From assembly GCF_013364355.1 (NCBI RefSeq), contig NZ_CP054931.1:4329501-4393500 (forward strand): 64,000 nt of DNA, given 5' to 3'. The position numbers and the translations under genes were made by a program. Of this stretch, positions 26,949-35,987 are shown in pieces (within the stretch, counting starts at the first letter, position 1; every line of letters begins with the position of its first letter). The stretch comes from Stenotrophomonas sp. NA06056. Its GTDB lineage: Bacteria > Pseudomonadota > Gammaproteobacteria > Xanthomonadales > Xanthomonadaceae. A model generated the notes under the pieces. It did no database searches and was not told the origin of the DNA. It was given only the letters and a program-made list of their open reading frames with translations.

Positions 26949-27719
26949 TCAGCCCTGCCCCTGCAACCGGCGCCACAACAGGCGCGGCGCGCGCCAGAGC
27001 ATGCCGAAGAACAGCCGGGTATGCATGCGACTGATGCGCACGTTGTCGCGCCACACATCGAAATGCGAAACGCCGTCGGCGGGATAGGTCACGCGCGTGG
27101 CCAGGTGCTCGACCGGTACCTGGCGCCAGTACAGGCGGACCATCACTTCGGTATCGAAATCCATGCGCCGGCCGATGGTTTCCTCACCCATCAGGCGCAG
27201 CACCGGTGGCAGCGGATACACGCGGAATCCACACATGGTGTCGCGCAGGTGCAGCGACAGCGTGTTGATCCACACCCATATGTGGGTAGCGTAGCGGCCA
27301 TACAGGCGCGCCTTCGGCACGCTGGCATCGTAGGCCGGAATGCCGCAGATCAGAGCGTCCGGGCGCGCGCGTGCGGCATCGATGAAACGCGGCAGGTCGC
27401 CGGTGTCGTGCTGGCCGTCGGCATCGATCTGCAGCACGTGGGTGTACCCGCGACGCTGCGCTTCATCGAAGCCGGCCAGCATCGCACCGCCCTTGCCCTG
27501 GTTCACGTCCAACCGCAGCAGGTCGACGCCCACCCGCTGTGCCAGTGCCCGCAGCACCAGCGCGCAGGACGCCTGCGAGCCATCGTCGACCAGCAGGCAG
27601 GGCAGACCCGCAGCCTGTACGCCATCGACCACCGCGCCGATGGCGTGTTCGTGGTCGTACACGGGAATGACCACCAGCGGCGCGAATGCGCCGCCAGCGC
27701 TGGCCGGCTCAATCCGCAT
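26949..27719 (-). CDS. family 2 glycosyltransferase, aryl-polyene cluster
   Basis: GT-A fold glycosyltransferase of 256 residues. The N-terminal nucleotide-sugar strand VVIPVYDHEHAIG and the DxD in LQIDADGQHD are clear. No C-terminal transmembrane pair is obvious, so it may be peripheral. It would attach a sugar or sugar phosphate to the pigment lipid anchor. Start at 27719 (MRIEPASAG) lies 11 bases inside the end of the ligase gene. Confidence 0.86.
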   Translation of the reverse strand: MRIEPASAGGAFAPLVVIPVYDHEHAIGAVVDGVQAAGLPCLLVDDGSQASCALVLRALAQRVGVDLLRLDVNQGKGGAMLAGFDEAQRRGYTHVLQIDADGQHDTGDLPRFIDAARARPDALICGIPAYDASVPKARLYGRYATHIWVWINTLSLHLRDTMCGFRVYPLPPVLRLMGEETIGRRMDFDTEVMVRLYWRQVPVEHLATRVTYPADGVSHFDVWRDNVRISRMHTRLFFGMLWRAPRLLWRRLQGQG

Positions 27720-29394
27720 CGGCGAAGACCACCCTGCCGCTGGCGTGCACGCCATGCGCGGAGGTGTAGCGGAAGGTCAGCACGCCGCGCTCGGCATCCC
27801 ACTCCAGTTGCAGGGTCAGCTCGTCGCCGGGGCGGGCCACGCGTTGGAACTTCACCGCATCCATGCGCTGGAACCCGGTCGGCAGCGCGAAGGCCTGGCG
27901 ACCGAAGCGCACCGCCCAGTCCAGCTGGGCCACGCCGGGCAGGATCGCCGCCTGCGGGAAATGGCCCTGGAACGCGCGCAGCGCGGGGTCCAGCGTCATC
28001 CGCAGGGTGGCCACCGCGTCCTCACGACAGGCCCAGACCGGCACCGGCAGCAACGGCTGGAACAACGCGACCAGCGCAGCCTGGGTGACCTTGCCCTGGG
28101 CATTGATCGGCAGCGATTCGACCAGGCGCCAGCGGCGCGGCCGGGTGACCGCATCATGGCCCTGGGCCAGCCGCGCGCCCAGCCGCTGGCCCAGCGCACG
28201 CCGTGCGCTGTCACCGGCACGTGCCAGTGCCGGATCGGCCGGCACCACCACTGCCGCCAGCTGCTCGCGCTGGCCCTGCAGGACCAGCACGCGCACGTCC
28301 TCGACTTCTGGATCCTCGCGCAGTGCGCGCTCCAGGGCGTCCAGCGAAACGCGCCGTTCTTCGATCTTCACGATGCGGTCGGCGCGGCCCAGCAGACGGA
28401 AGCGGCCATCGGCCAGCGCGTCCACGCGATCCTGGGTGCGCCACCAGTCCGACGTCTCCAGGTGCGGCGATGCGACTGCCAGGCAGTCCTCCTCGATCCG
28501 CCATTGCACGCCCGGCAACGGCTGCCACGGCGGCGCATCGGTGTCCCAACGACGCCAGGCGATGCCACCGGTTTCGCTGCTGCCGTAAACCTCGGTGGGG
28601 GCCACGCCCAACCACTGGCGGACCTGGCGCGCGGCGTCCTCCGGCAGCGGGCCGCCCGAAGAGAACACCGCGCGCAGGCGACCGTGCAGGCTGGCCCAGT
28701 CGAGCTGCTCGGGCAGGCGCTTGAGATGGGCCGGGGTGGCCACCAGCACCGTATCGGTACCCGCCAGCGCGCCCACCAGGTCTTCGTGGAAGAAACGCCG
28801 GGGTTGGATCGCACGGCCCGCAGCCAGCGGCCACAGCACGCGGAACAGCAGGCCATAGATGTGCTGATGGGACACGGTGCCATGCACCTGGGCGCCGTCG
28901 AGCTGGGCACCGAAGGCGGCCTGCAGCGCATCGACCTCGCGCGCCAGCTGGTCCAGCCGCTTGCTGATCGCACTGGGCTGGCCGGTACTGCCGGAGGTGA
29001 ACACGCACAGTGCGCAGGCACGCTCGTCCAACGGCAGCAGCGCCATATCTTCTGCGGCGGCAGCGGCCTGCAACGGCTGGTAATCGGCCGACAGGTCACC
29101 TGCAAAACCACTCACCTGCGGCTGCAGCGCCTGCAATGTCGCGGGCAGGTTGTCGGCGGCCAGGAACACCCGCTTGCCGGCATGCCAGGCACCGAACAGC
29201 GCCGCAGCGAAGGCTACGGTGTCATCGAAGTAGAGCGCCCAGTCGCGGCCTTCGGCAGCGCTGAAAGCGTCATGCCAGGCCAGCACGCGCAGGCGGAAGG
29301 CGATGTGGTCGACGGCGATGCCATCGCAGACACCGACGTCGCGGCCGGGCTGCGCGGTGACCAGCAGGCGATCCAGGGCAATCCAGTCAGCCAT
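27709..29394 (-). CDS. AMP-dependent starter ligase fused to a hotdog dehydratase, aryl-polyene cluster
   Basis: Fusion of 561 residues. Residues 1 to about 440 are an ANL adenylating enzyme: the P-loop VFTSGSTGQPSA and the A5 motif EVYGSSETGGIAWR are present, and the acyl-adenylate lysine region is NAQGKV. From about 450 a FabZ/FabA-like segment carries GHFPQAAILPGVAQLDWAV. The ligase should load an aryl acid onto an ACP, as XanA2 does with 3-hydroxybenzoate in Xanthomonas; the appended domain may dehydrate the first product. Start at 29394 overlaps the membrane protein gene stop by 8 bases. Confidence 0.86.
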   Translation of the reverse strand: MADWIALDRLLVTAQPGRDVGVCDGIAVDHIAFRLRVLAWHDAFSAAEGRDWALYFDDTVAFAAALFGAWHAGKRVFLAADNLPATLQALQPQVSGFAGDLSADYQPLQAAAAAEDMALLPLDERACALCVFTSGSTGQPSAISKRLDQLAREVDALQAAFGAQLDGAQVHGTVSHQHIYGLLFRVLWPLAAGRAIQPRRFFHEDLVGALAGTDTVLVATPAHLKRLPEQLDWASLHGRLRAVFSSGGPLPEDAARQVRQWLGVAPTEVYGSSETGGIAWRRWDTDAPPWQPLPGVQWRIEEDCLAVASPHLETSDWWRTQDRVDALADGRFRLLGRADRIVKIEERRVSLDALERALREDPEVEDVRVLVLQGQREQLAAVVVPADPALARAGDSARRALGQRLGARLAQGHDAVTRPRRWRLVESLPINAQGKVTQAALVALFQPLLPVPVWACREDAVATLRMTLDPALRAFQGHFPQAAILPGVAQLDWAVRFGRQAFALPTGFQRMDAVKFQRVARPGDELTLQLEWDAERGVLTFRYTSAHGVHASGRVVFADAD

Positions 29395-29938
29395 GCGCGT
29401 GCGCTGCCTTGACCCGACGCCGTACCAGCCATTCGCCCCCGAACAACAATCCCATCATCACGTACGCCAACAATCCGTTGTAGAGCATCCAGACCCGGTC
29501 CGACGCATACAGCGCGGTGAGCAGGGCGAGACCACCATTGAGAACGAAAAAGCCGCACCACACCTGGGTGACGCGACGGGTATAGACCACCGCGAATGAT
29601 GGCAGGTCCGGCTCCTGCAGGCGCGCAAGGCGTTCCACCAGGGGCGGACCGAAGCGCAGGCTGGTGGCGAACACCGTCAACATCACCACGTTCACCAACG
29701 CCGGGTACAGCTTCAGCGGCAGGGCCTGGTTGAGCACGGTGGCCAGCCCGGCCAGCAGGCCAGCGCCGGCGGCGGCGGCCCACCACAGGGGTTGCCGGGT
29801 GCTCAGCGCGCGCAGCAGGGCCAGCGCGAACAGCAGCAGCGACAGCCAGCGCGGCTCGAAGCGGCCCATCGCCACGTAGACCAGCACCGGATAGGCGAGC
29901 GAAATCGCTGCCACCACGACCATGCGTGCCCGTGCCAT
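29387..29938 (-). CDS. membrane protein of aryl-polyene cluster (COG4648-like)
   Basis: Integral membrane protein of 183 residues with about five hydrophobic helices (for example MVVVAAISLAYPVLVYVAMG and MLYNGLLAYVMMGLLFGGEW). It resembles the uncharacterised membrane proteins that sit between the ACP and ligase genes in aryl-polyene clusters. A role in holding the synthase or its lipid substrate at the membrane is inference only. Start chosen at 29938 where the first helix begins. Confidence 0.75.
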   Translation of the reverse strand: MARARMVVVAAISLAYPVLVYVAMGRFEPRWLSLLLFALALLRALSTRQPLWWAAAAGAGLLAGLATVLNQALPLKLYPALVNVVMLTVFATSLRFGPPLVERLARLQEPDLPSFAVVYTRRVTQVWCGFFVLNGGLALLTALYASDRVWMLYNGLLAYVMMGLLFGGEWLVRRRVKAAHAHG

Positions 29939-29960
29939 GGTCGCGGCGTCCGTGCTGCTG

Positions 29961-30218
29961 TCAGGCAGCGGCCTGACCGGGCAGCAGGCCATGCACGACA
30001 TCAACGATGTCCTGCACGGTGCGCACGGCCTTGAACGCTTCAGGCTGCAGGTTGCGGCCGAGCAGCGGCTTGAGCTGCACGATCAGGTCCACGGCATCGA
30101 TGCTGTCGATGTCCAGGTCGTCGTACAGACGCGATTCCGGGCTGATCCGCGCCGGCTCGATCTCGAAGCTGTCGGTCAGGATGCGGACGATGCGCTCGAA
30201 CAATTCATTCTTGGTCAT
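29961..30218 (-). CDS. acyl carrier protein 1, aryl-polyene cluster
   Basis: ACP of 85 residues. The phosphopantetheine serine is S39 in LYDDLDIDSIDAVDL. It would hold the aryl starter or growing polyene. The ATG at 30218 follows the stop of the second ACP by 16 bases, with AGGAACTG upstream as a plausible ribosome site. Paired ACPs are usual for this pathway. Confidence 0.93.
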   Translation of the reverse strand: MTKNELFERIVRILTDSFEIEPARISPESRLYDDLDIDSIDAVDLIVQLKPLLGRNLQPEAFKAVRTVQDIVDVVHGLLPGQAAA

Positions 30219-30234
30219 GGCAGTTCCTGGCGCC

Positions 30235-30492
30235 TTACGACTGGCGGGCGGCGACGAACTCGCCGAGCGCGCGCACGCTGGAGAAATGGCGACGGGTTTC
30301 TTCCGAGTCGGCCGAGAGGCTGACACCGTACTTCTTCTGCAGCGCCAGGCCCAGTTCCAGCGCATCGATCGAGTCCAGGCCGAGGCCTTCGACGAACAGA
30401 GGCGCGGTCGGATCGATGTCCTCCGGGGTGATGTCCTCCAGTGAAAGCGAGGAAATGATCAATTCCTTGATCTCGTGCTCAAGTGCTTGCAC
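30235..30492 (-). CDS. acyl carrier protein 2, aryl-polyene cluster
   Basis: ACP of 85 residues with the attachment serine S41 in GLGLDSIDALELG. The start is a GTG at 30492, preceded by GGAGA at a suitable distance and overlapping the end of the acyltransferase gene by 14 bases; no in-frame ATG gives a normal ACP length. It is clearly different from the first ACP, so the two probably have separate loads (starter versus chain). Confidence 0.9.
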   Translation of the reverse strand: MQALEHEIKELIISSLSLEDITPEDIDPTAPLFVEGLGLDSIDALELGLALQKKYGVSLSADSEETRRHFSSVRALGEFVAARQS

Positions 30493-31276
30493 GGGTCGGA
30501 TCTCCAGACAGGTCGAAATAACGAGTGAGGTGGTCGGTGACGCGACGGGCCGCCAGGGCATCCCCCCTTGGCGAGTCATCTTCGGCCAGGAACGGCGCGA
30601 TCGGGATATCTTCGCCGATCTGCAGCCGAACGTGAAAACGACGTGAGGGCACACGATACCACTTCTGGCCCTTGGTCAACGTCGGCGGGGTGCAGGTGAT
30701 GCGCACCGGGGTGATGTCCAGGCGCCCGCGCACGGCGATGTTGGCGGCGCCGCGCTGCAGTCGCAGCGGCTGCCCGGGCACGCTGCGGGTGCCTTCCGGG
30801 AAGATGACCAGGGTGCCGCCGGCGTGCACGGCCGCCGCGCAGTCATCGACCAGGCCAGCGCCGTCGTCATTGGAGATATAGCCCGCTGCACGCACCGGCC
30901 CGCGCATGAACGGGTTGCAGGCCACTGCCCGCTTGACCACGCAGTCGGCGTTGGGCAGCAGGGCGATCAGGCAGACCACGTCGATCAGGGTCGGGTGGTT
31001 GGCCAGTACCAGCAGGCCGTCGCGCTGCAGGCGTTCGCGCCCCTCGACCTGCAGCGTCATCACCCCCAGCCGGCACATCAGCCACACGTGGCTGGCGAAG
31101 GCGCGCTGGACCAGCCGGCGGGCCCGGCGGCGACGCGCCACCGGGTCGCGCATCAGCAGCAGCACCGGAATTACCAGTACGCCCAGCAACAGGCCGCCGA
31201 CGCCAAACGCGGCGAAGCTGAGGCCGGTGCCGAACACCCGCCAGGCATGATCGAGGCGGCGCAGCGCCTCAGCCAC
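30479..31276 (-). CDS. 1-acylglycerol-3-phosphate acyltransferase-like protein, aryl-polyene cluster
   Basis: PlsC-type acyltransferase of 265 residues. The NHPTLID (HxxxxD) and FPEGTRS motifs are both present. One strong N-terminal membrane helix spans about residues 15-42. It starts with a GTG at 31276, which overlaps the chain-length-factor gene stop by 8 bases. It is the second lipid acyltransferase of the cluster; together with the LpxL-like enzyme it suggests that the pigment is built into a two-chain lipid. Confidence 0.87.
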   Translation of the reverse strand: MAEALRRLDHAWRVFGTGLSFAAFGVGGLLLGVLVIPVLLLMRDPVARRRRARRLVQRAFASHVWLMCRLGVMTLQVEGRERLQRDGLLVLANHPTLIDVVCLIALLPNADCVVKRAVACNPFMRGPVRAAGYISNDDGAGLVDDCAAAVHAGGTLVIFPEGTRSVPGQPLRLQRGAANIAVRGRLDITPVRITCTPPTLTKGQKWYRVPSRRFHVRLQIGEDIPIAPFLAEDDSPRGDALAARRVTDHLTRYFDLSGDPTRAST

Positions 31277-32015
31277 GGCGGCGCCAAGACCAGCGCTGGC
31301 CTTGGGTCACGTGCTGCAGCAGCGGATCCCCGGCCAGCAGGAAACGGTGCAGGTCCAGCGCATGCGGCAGCAGGCCGGCTGCGGTCGGAGCGGCGGCGTC
31401 GGCAACCTGCCAGGACAGCGAAAGATCGGTGCCACCGGCCGCGCCGACGGGTGCCAGACGCCAGCACCAGGCAAAGAACGGGTCGGGTTCGTCGGCGAAT
31501 TCGGCGTAAACGTCGGGCAATGGGGACTCATAGACCACGATGCGGACTTCACTCGCACCGTCGCCGAGCAGGCCGACGGCCTCCAGGCACGCCGCTTCCA
31601 CCGTCGACTGGCCAGCGGACAGCGCCAGGTAGTTGCCGCGGTGGCCGCGGGCGATCGAATACAGCGCAGCGATCGCGTTGTGCACCGACAGGCCGAAGCC
31701 GGTGGGCGACAGCGGCTGATCGGCCACCAGCGAGCCCAGCAGATCCATCGACCGGGCGACATCGCCATGGCGGCTGGCGAACACCAGCGGCACCTGGCTG
31801 TCAGCGCCCTGCCCGCCCTCGCACCAGCACGCGGCCTGGATCGCCATGCGGCCCAGGCGCTCGATACGACGACGCTGCATGGCCGGAATCTCGGCCAGGG
31901 CCGGCGTGTCCTCGCCCTGCGGCAGGAACGGCGACCCGGCCCAGCCCGTCCATTGGCTACGCTCGGTCAGCCCAGGCGCCCAGGCGGCCCAGTCGACAAC
32001 GGAAAATTCGATCAT
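31269..32015 (-). CDS. chain-length-factor-like ketosynthase, aryl-polyene cluster (first gene)
   Basis: Truncated ketosynthase-like protein of 248 residues (ketoacyl-synt_2 type). In the region that carries the nucleophile in ketosynthases it reads LALSAGQSTVEAA, with Q136 where alignment puts the cysteine, as in the chain length factors of type II polyketide systems. It would pair with a true ketosynthase of the cluster. It is the first gene of the long minus-strand operon; no strong ribosome site precedes the ATG at 32015, which was chosen as the start of the conserved EFSVVDWAAWAPG segment. Confidence 0.82.
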   Translation of the reverse strand: MIEFSVVDWAAWAPGLTERSQWTGWAGSPFLPQGEDTPALAEIPAMQRRRIERLGRMAIQAACWCEGGQGADSQVPLVFASRHGDVARSMDLLGSLVADQPLSPTGFGLSVHNAIAALYSIARGHRGNYLALSAGQSTVEAACLEAVGLLGDGASEVRIVVYESPLPDVYAEFADEPDPFFAWCWRLAPVGAAGGTDLSLSWQVADAAAPTAAGLLPHALDLHRFLLAGDPLLQHVTQGQRWSWRRRG

Positions 32016-32244
32016 TACCGGTGATGTTTCGATGGGCGAACGAGAGTCTCGAGCCATTACGGCGACACGCGGCTGCCCCCCATTCCTGCAGCCATGCATC
32101 CGTCCAGGACGTCGCCGGCTGCCCCCCTGGCTGCCGGAAAGGAGCGCACGCTAGCACGTCCGACACAGGGATGACATGTTTCACAAAGCACAACGGGGAA
32201 CGGTCAGCGACCGCCCCCCGTGTGGAGTGATCCAACAATCGGTC

Positions 32245-33258
32245 TCAGTGATAGCCGGCGTCGGCACGCACCTTGCCGCGGAACACCCGGTAGGACCAGG
32301 CGGTGTAACCCAGGATCACCGGCAGCAGCACCACCAGCCCGACCAGGGTGAAGCCCAGCGACGAGGCCGGCGCGGCGGCCTGCCACAGCGTCATCGACGG
32401 CGGCAGCAGGTAGGGCCACATGCCCAGCACCAGGCCGGCGAAACCGAGCACGAACAGGGCAAGGCTGAGCAGGAACGGCGGCAGGTCGCGGCGCGGATGG
32501 GTGGCGCTACGCCACAGCGCGGCGGCCACCGCCAGGGTCAGCAACGGCACCGGCGACAACCACCAGAAATTGCCGTCACTGAACCAGCGGTCCATCAGTC
32601 GCGACTGCAGGAACGGCAACCAGCTGCTGACCAGGCCCATCGCCGCGATCACCGCCACCACCAGCGGGCGGGTCATCTGCCGGGCCAGCGCCTGCACGCG
32701 ACCTTCGGTCTTCAGGATCAGCCAGGTGCTGCCCAGCAGGGCGTAGCCGGCCACCAGCGCCGCACCGGTCAGCATCGCGAACGGGCTGAACCAGCCGAAC
32801 GCGCCACCCTGGTACACGCCATCGACCAGCGGCAGGCCCTGCACCAGCGTGCCGAGGATCACGCCCTGGGCGAAGGTGGCCAGCAACGAACCGAGGCCGA
32901 ACGCCACGCTCCACAGTCGCCGCGAACGGTGCGCCTTGAAACGGAACTCGAAGGCCACGCCACGGAACACCAGCGCCACCACCAGCAGCAGCACCGGCAG
33001 GTACAGCGTCGACAGCAGCACCGCGTAGGCCTTCGGGAACGCCGCCATCAAACCGGCGCCACCGAGCACCAGCCAGGTCTCGTTGCCGTCCCAGATCGGC
33101 GCTGCGGTGTTCATCATCAGGTCCAGCTGTTCCTCGTCCTCGGCGAACGGAGCGAGGATGCCGATGCCCAGCACGAAGCCATCCAGCACCACATACATCA
33201 GCACGCCGAAGCCGATCACCGCGAACCATGCCACCGGCAGCCAGGTCATCAGCTCCAT
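32245..33258 (-). CDS. cydB: cytochrome bd-type quinol oxidase subunit II (CioB/CydB)
   Basis: Integral membrane subunit of 337 residues with about eight helices. The family start MYVVLDGFVLGIGIL and NTAAPIWDGNETWLVLGG are unmistakable. With subunit I it reduces O2 to water at the expense of quinol. It begins one base after the cydA stop. No small CydX-like frame was found behind it. The stretch to the pigment operon (32016-32244) has no gene. Confidence 0.95.
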   Translation of the reverse strand: MELMTWLPVAWFAVIGFGVLMYVVLDGFVLGIGILAPFAEDEEQLDLMMNTAAPIWDGNETWLVLGGAGLMAAFPKAYAVLLSTLYLPVLLLVVALVFRGVAFEFRFKAHRSRRLWSVAFGLGSLLATFAQGVILGTLVQGLPLVDGVYQGGAFGWFSPFAMLTGAALVAGYALLGSTWLILKTEGRVQALARQMTRPLVVAVIAAMGLVSSWLPFLQSRLMDRWFSDGNFWWLSPVPLLTLAVAAALWRSATHPRRDLPPFLLSLALFVLGFAGLVLGMWPYLLPPSMTLWQAAAPASSLGFTLVGLVVLLPVILGYTAWSYRVFRGKVRADAGYH

Positions 33259-33259
33259 G

Positions 33260-34657
33260 TCAGCGCTCCTCCAGCGGTTCGTCGGCAGCCGACAGCGGCC
33301 GCGCCGGGGTGTGGCTGCCATGGTCCAGCGACGGCCCCGCGTCGTACGGCTGCGGGCCATGGCGCAGGATCTTCACCAGGTACCAGATGCCCCAGCCGAA
33401 TACGAACGCATAGCCGATCACGTACACCGTCAGCGACAGCGCGGTCATCCACGCGCTCTGCGGGCCGACCGCATCGGCGGTGCGCAGCACGCCGTAGACC
33501 ACCCACGGCTGCCGTCCCATCTCGGTGACGAACCAGCCCGATATCAGCGCGATGAAGCCGCTGGGCAGCATCCAGTTCCAGCCGCGCAGCAGCCACGGCG
33601 AATCCAGCAGCTTCTTCCGCCACAGCTGGATGGCCGACACCCAGGCCATCACCAGCATCAGCGTGCCCAGCCCGACCATGATGCGGAAGGCGAAGAACAC
33701 CGGCGTCACCGGCGGCCGTTCGCTGGCCGGCACCGAGGTCAGCGGATCGAAGGTGCCGTCCAGGCTGTGGGTGAGGATCACGCTGCCGAGCTTCGGGATG
33801 GCCACTTCGAAGTCGTTGCGCTCTTCCTTCTCGTTGGGCAGCGCGAACACCACCAGCGGCACGCCCTCGCCCTCCTTGGTCTCATGCCAGTGCGCTTCCA
33901 TCGCCGCGATCTTCATCGGCTGGTGCTTGAGCGTGTTCAGGCCATGCATGTCGCCGACGAAGATCTGCAGCGGCACAGTCAGCGCAGCGAACGCGACGGC
34001 GGCGATCAACATGCGTCGGCCCGCTTCCACGTGCTGGCCGCGACGCAGGTACCAGGCACCCACGCCACCGATCACGAAACAGGTGGTGATGAACGAACCC
34101 AGCGCCATGTGCGCCAACCGGTACGGGAACGACGGGTTGAACACCACCTGCCACCAGTCGACGGGATGGACAATGCCGTTGACCATCTCGTAACCGGCCG
34201 GCGTATGCAGCCAGCTGTTGGACGACAGGATCCAGAAGGTGGAGAACAGCGTGCCCAGCGCTACCATGCAGGTGGACAGGAAATGCAGGCGCGGCGACAC
34301 CCGGCCCCAGCCGAACATCATCACGCCGAGGAAGCTGGCTTCCAGGAAGAACGCGGTCAGTACTTCGTAGGTCAGCAGCGGGCCGATGACCGTACCGGCC
34401 ACCTCGCTGAGCCGCGGCCAGTTGGTGCCGAACTGGAAGGCCATGACGATGCCGCTGACCACGCCCATGCCGAAGGACACCGCGAAGATCTTCTGCCAGA
34501 AGAAGTACAGCTCGCGCCATACCGGCAGTTTCGTGCGCAGCCAGCGCCATTCGATGAAGGCCAGCCAGCTCGCCGTGCCGATGGTGAAGGCCGGGAACAG
34601 TACGTGGAAACTGATGACGAATCCGAACTGGATCCGCGACAACAACAACGCGTCCAA
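33260..34657 (-). CDS. cydA: cytochrome bd-type quinol oxidase subunit I (CioA/CydA)
   Basis: Haem-binding subunit of 465 residues, short for CydA. The Q-loop is the short type of cyanide-insensitive oxidases; GWFVTEMGRQPW and the haem ligand regions (RIQFGFVISFHVLFPAF at the N-terminus) are present. The start is a TTG at 34657: AGGAGG lies seven bases upstream and family similarity begins there. The protein would let the cell respire at low oxygen or in the presence of cyanide. No clear FNR/ANR box was seen upstream. Confidence 0.94.
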   Translation of the reverse strand: MDALLLSRIQFGFVISFHVLFPAFTIGTASWLAFIEWRWLRTKLPVWRELYFFWQKIFAVSFGMGVVSGIVMAFQFGTNWPRLSEVAGTVIGPLLTYEVLTAFFLEASFLGVMMFGWGRVSPRLHFLSTCMVALGTLFSTFWILSSNSWLHTPAGYEMVNGIVHPVDWWQVVFNPSFPYRLAHMALGSFITTCFVIGGVGAWYLRRGQHVEAGRRMLIAAVAFAALTVPLQIFVGDMHGLNTLKHQPMKIAAMEAHWHETKEGEGVPLVVFALPNEKEERNDFEVAIPKLGSVILTHSLDGTFDPLTSVPASERPPVTPVFFAFRIMVGLGTLMLVMAWVSAIQLWRKKLLDSPWLLRGWNWMLPSGFIALISGWFVTEMGRQPWVVYGVLRTADAVGPQSAWMTALSLTVYVIGYAFVFGWGIWYLVKILRHGPQPYDAGPSLDHGSHTPARPLSAADEPLEER

Positions 34658-34786
34658 GGGACGCCTCCTGCCGGGTACGGGTGGGATACCGGACCACTTT
34701 AGGAGGAATTGGTTAAGGTGGGATGCGACCGGGTGACGCGCTGCTTCACTTTGTCGCAGATGGAGGGAGGTTCACGGATGAACGGG

Positions 34787-35986
34787 TCAGAATGGCTTCA
34801 ACAATGCCAAGGGCTCCTCCCGTACGGTTCGCCATGCGCTGGGCAGCAGGGCAGCAAGGCTGGCCGCCATCACCAGCATGAAGGCCACCAGCCCCGCCAG
34901 CCACGGCGATGACGCAACCTCATCCTGCGGCGACCAGAGCAGGTGCAGCGAACAGGCACCGAGCACGGCGCCGGGAACCGTGAAGATGCCGACTTCGAAG
35001 ATGATCTCGGCGAGGATCACCGATCCCCGCGCACCCAACGTTCGCCGGATGCCGATGGAACGCCGCCTACGCTCCAGCCATGCGCCGACCACGCCGTACA
35101 CGCCGGCCATCAGCACACCCAGCACCACCGCGGCCATGAATGCGAGCATGGACGTCGTGAAGCGATCCGCCCGCAGGTAGGCGTCGCGATACCCCGCCAG
35201 CGTGTCAACGCCTGTCGGAATGACGACGCGATAGGGGCGCTGCAACGCCTCGACGGTGCGATCAAGCAGCACGCGATCCACCTCCGAGTGGGATCGGGTC
35301 AGGTAATAGCGGCTCGTGCCAGAGGGGAAGCCGGGAAACAGCGCCCACTGCGAATCCCGATCATTTCCGCCTGGCGCGGGCCCGACGATGGACGAGAACA
35401 CGCCAACGATCACTCTGCTGCTACCCGGCCCAAAGTACAGCTGACGACCTACTGCGCTCTCCACGCCAAAAAGATGATCGGCCAGCGCCTCGCTGATCAA
35501 CACAACAGGCGCGCTGTCGCTCGCCTCATGATCTGCCGGCAAACGCCCCATCACGATCCGTGCCCCCAGCATCGTCAGCAAGCCAGGGCTGGCGGTCACC
35601 ACGGGAATGCGATCACAGCCTGCCACGTCACTGCTGCCGGCCGCCATAGCGTGTGCCATGGCCGCATCGCTGGTGCATGCGCCGTAGTGATGGGCCCTGC
35701 CCCCGAACGGAACCGAGTCGCTGGCGACGGCCTGCCGGACGCCGGGAAACTGGATCGTGGAAAGGTCTGATCGCACCATCGAAGGTGCCGCCCCCTCTTC
35801 GATGTCGGAGACGCGGATGACACCGATCGTCTCCGCACCCTCGATGCCCCGCGTGTTCAATCGTGAGAAACCGCCTACTGCAGATTGCAGGGCAAAGGCG
35901 CAGGCCAGGCTGGCAAGTGCGGCTTGCACGAACAGCAGCGACGCGCGGCCCAGGTGGCTACGTACTTCCCGCATTGAATCCAGCAT
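34787..35986 (-). CDS. FtsX/MacB-like ABC permease (second of pair)
   Basis: Membrane protein of 399 residues: one N-terminal helix, a large periplasmic domain to about residue 265, then three helices (MLAFMAAVVLGVLMAGVYGV and onwards), the MacB/FtsX permease plan. The motif RRRSIGIRRTLGARG matches the cytosolic loop that contacts the ATPase. Start at 35986, one base after the preceding permease gene. No ATP-binding subunit is encoded nearby. Base composition is a little lower in GC than neighbours, which hints at acquisition. Confidence 0.8.
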   Translation of the reverse strand: MLDSMREVRSHLGRASLLFVQAALASLACAFALQSAVGGFSRLNTRGIEGAETIGVIRVSDIEEGAAPSMVRSDLSTIQFPGVRQAVASDSVPFGGRAHHYGACTSDAAMAHAMAAGSSDVAGCDRIPVVTASPGLLTMLGARIVMGRLPADHEASDSAPVVLISEALADHLFGVESAVGRQLYFGPGSSRVIVGVFSSIVGPAPGGNDRDSQWALFPGFPSGTSRYYLTRSHSEVDRVLLDRTVEALQRPYRVVIPTGVDTLAGYRDAYLRADRFTTSMLAFMAAVVLGVLMAGVYGVVGAWLERRRRSIGIRRTLGARGSVILAEIIFEVGIFTVPGAVLGACSLHLLWSPQDEVASSPWLAGLVAFMLVMAASLAALLPSAWRTVREEPLALLKPF

Positions 35987-35987
35987 C

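Noticed and set aside
34658..34786. FNR/ANR box controlling cydAB
   Set aside because: No TTGAT-N4-ATCAA-like palindrome found upstream of cydA.
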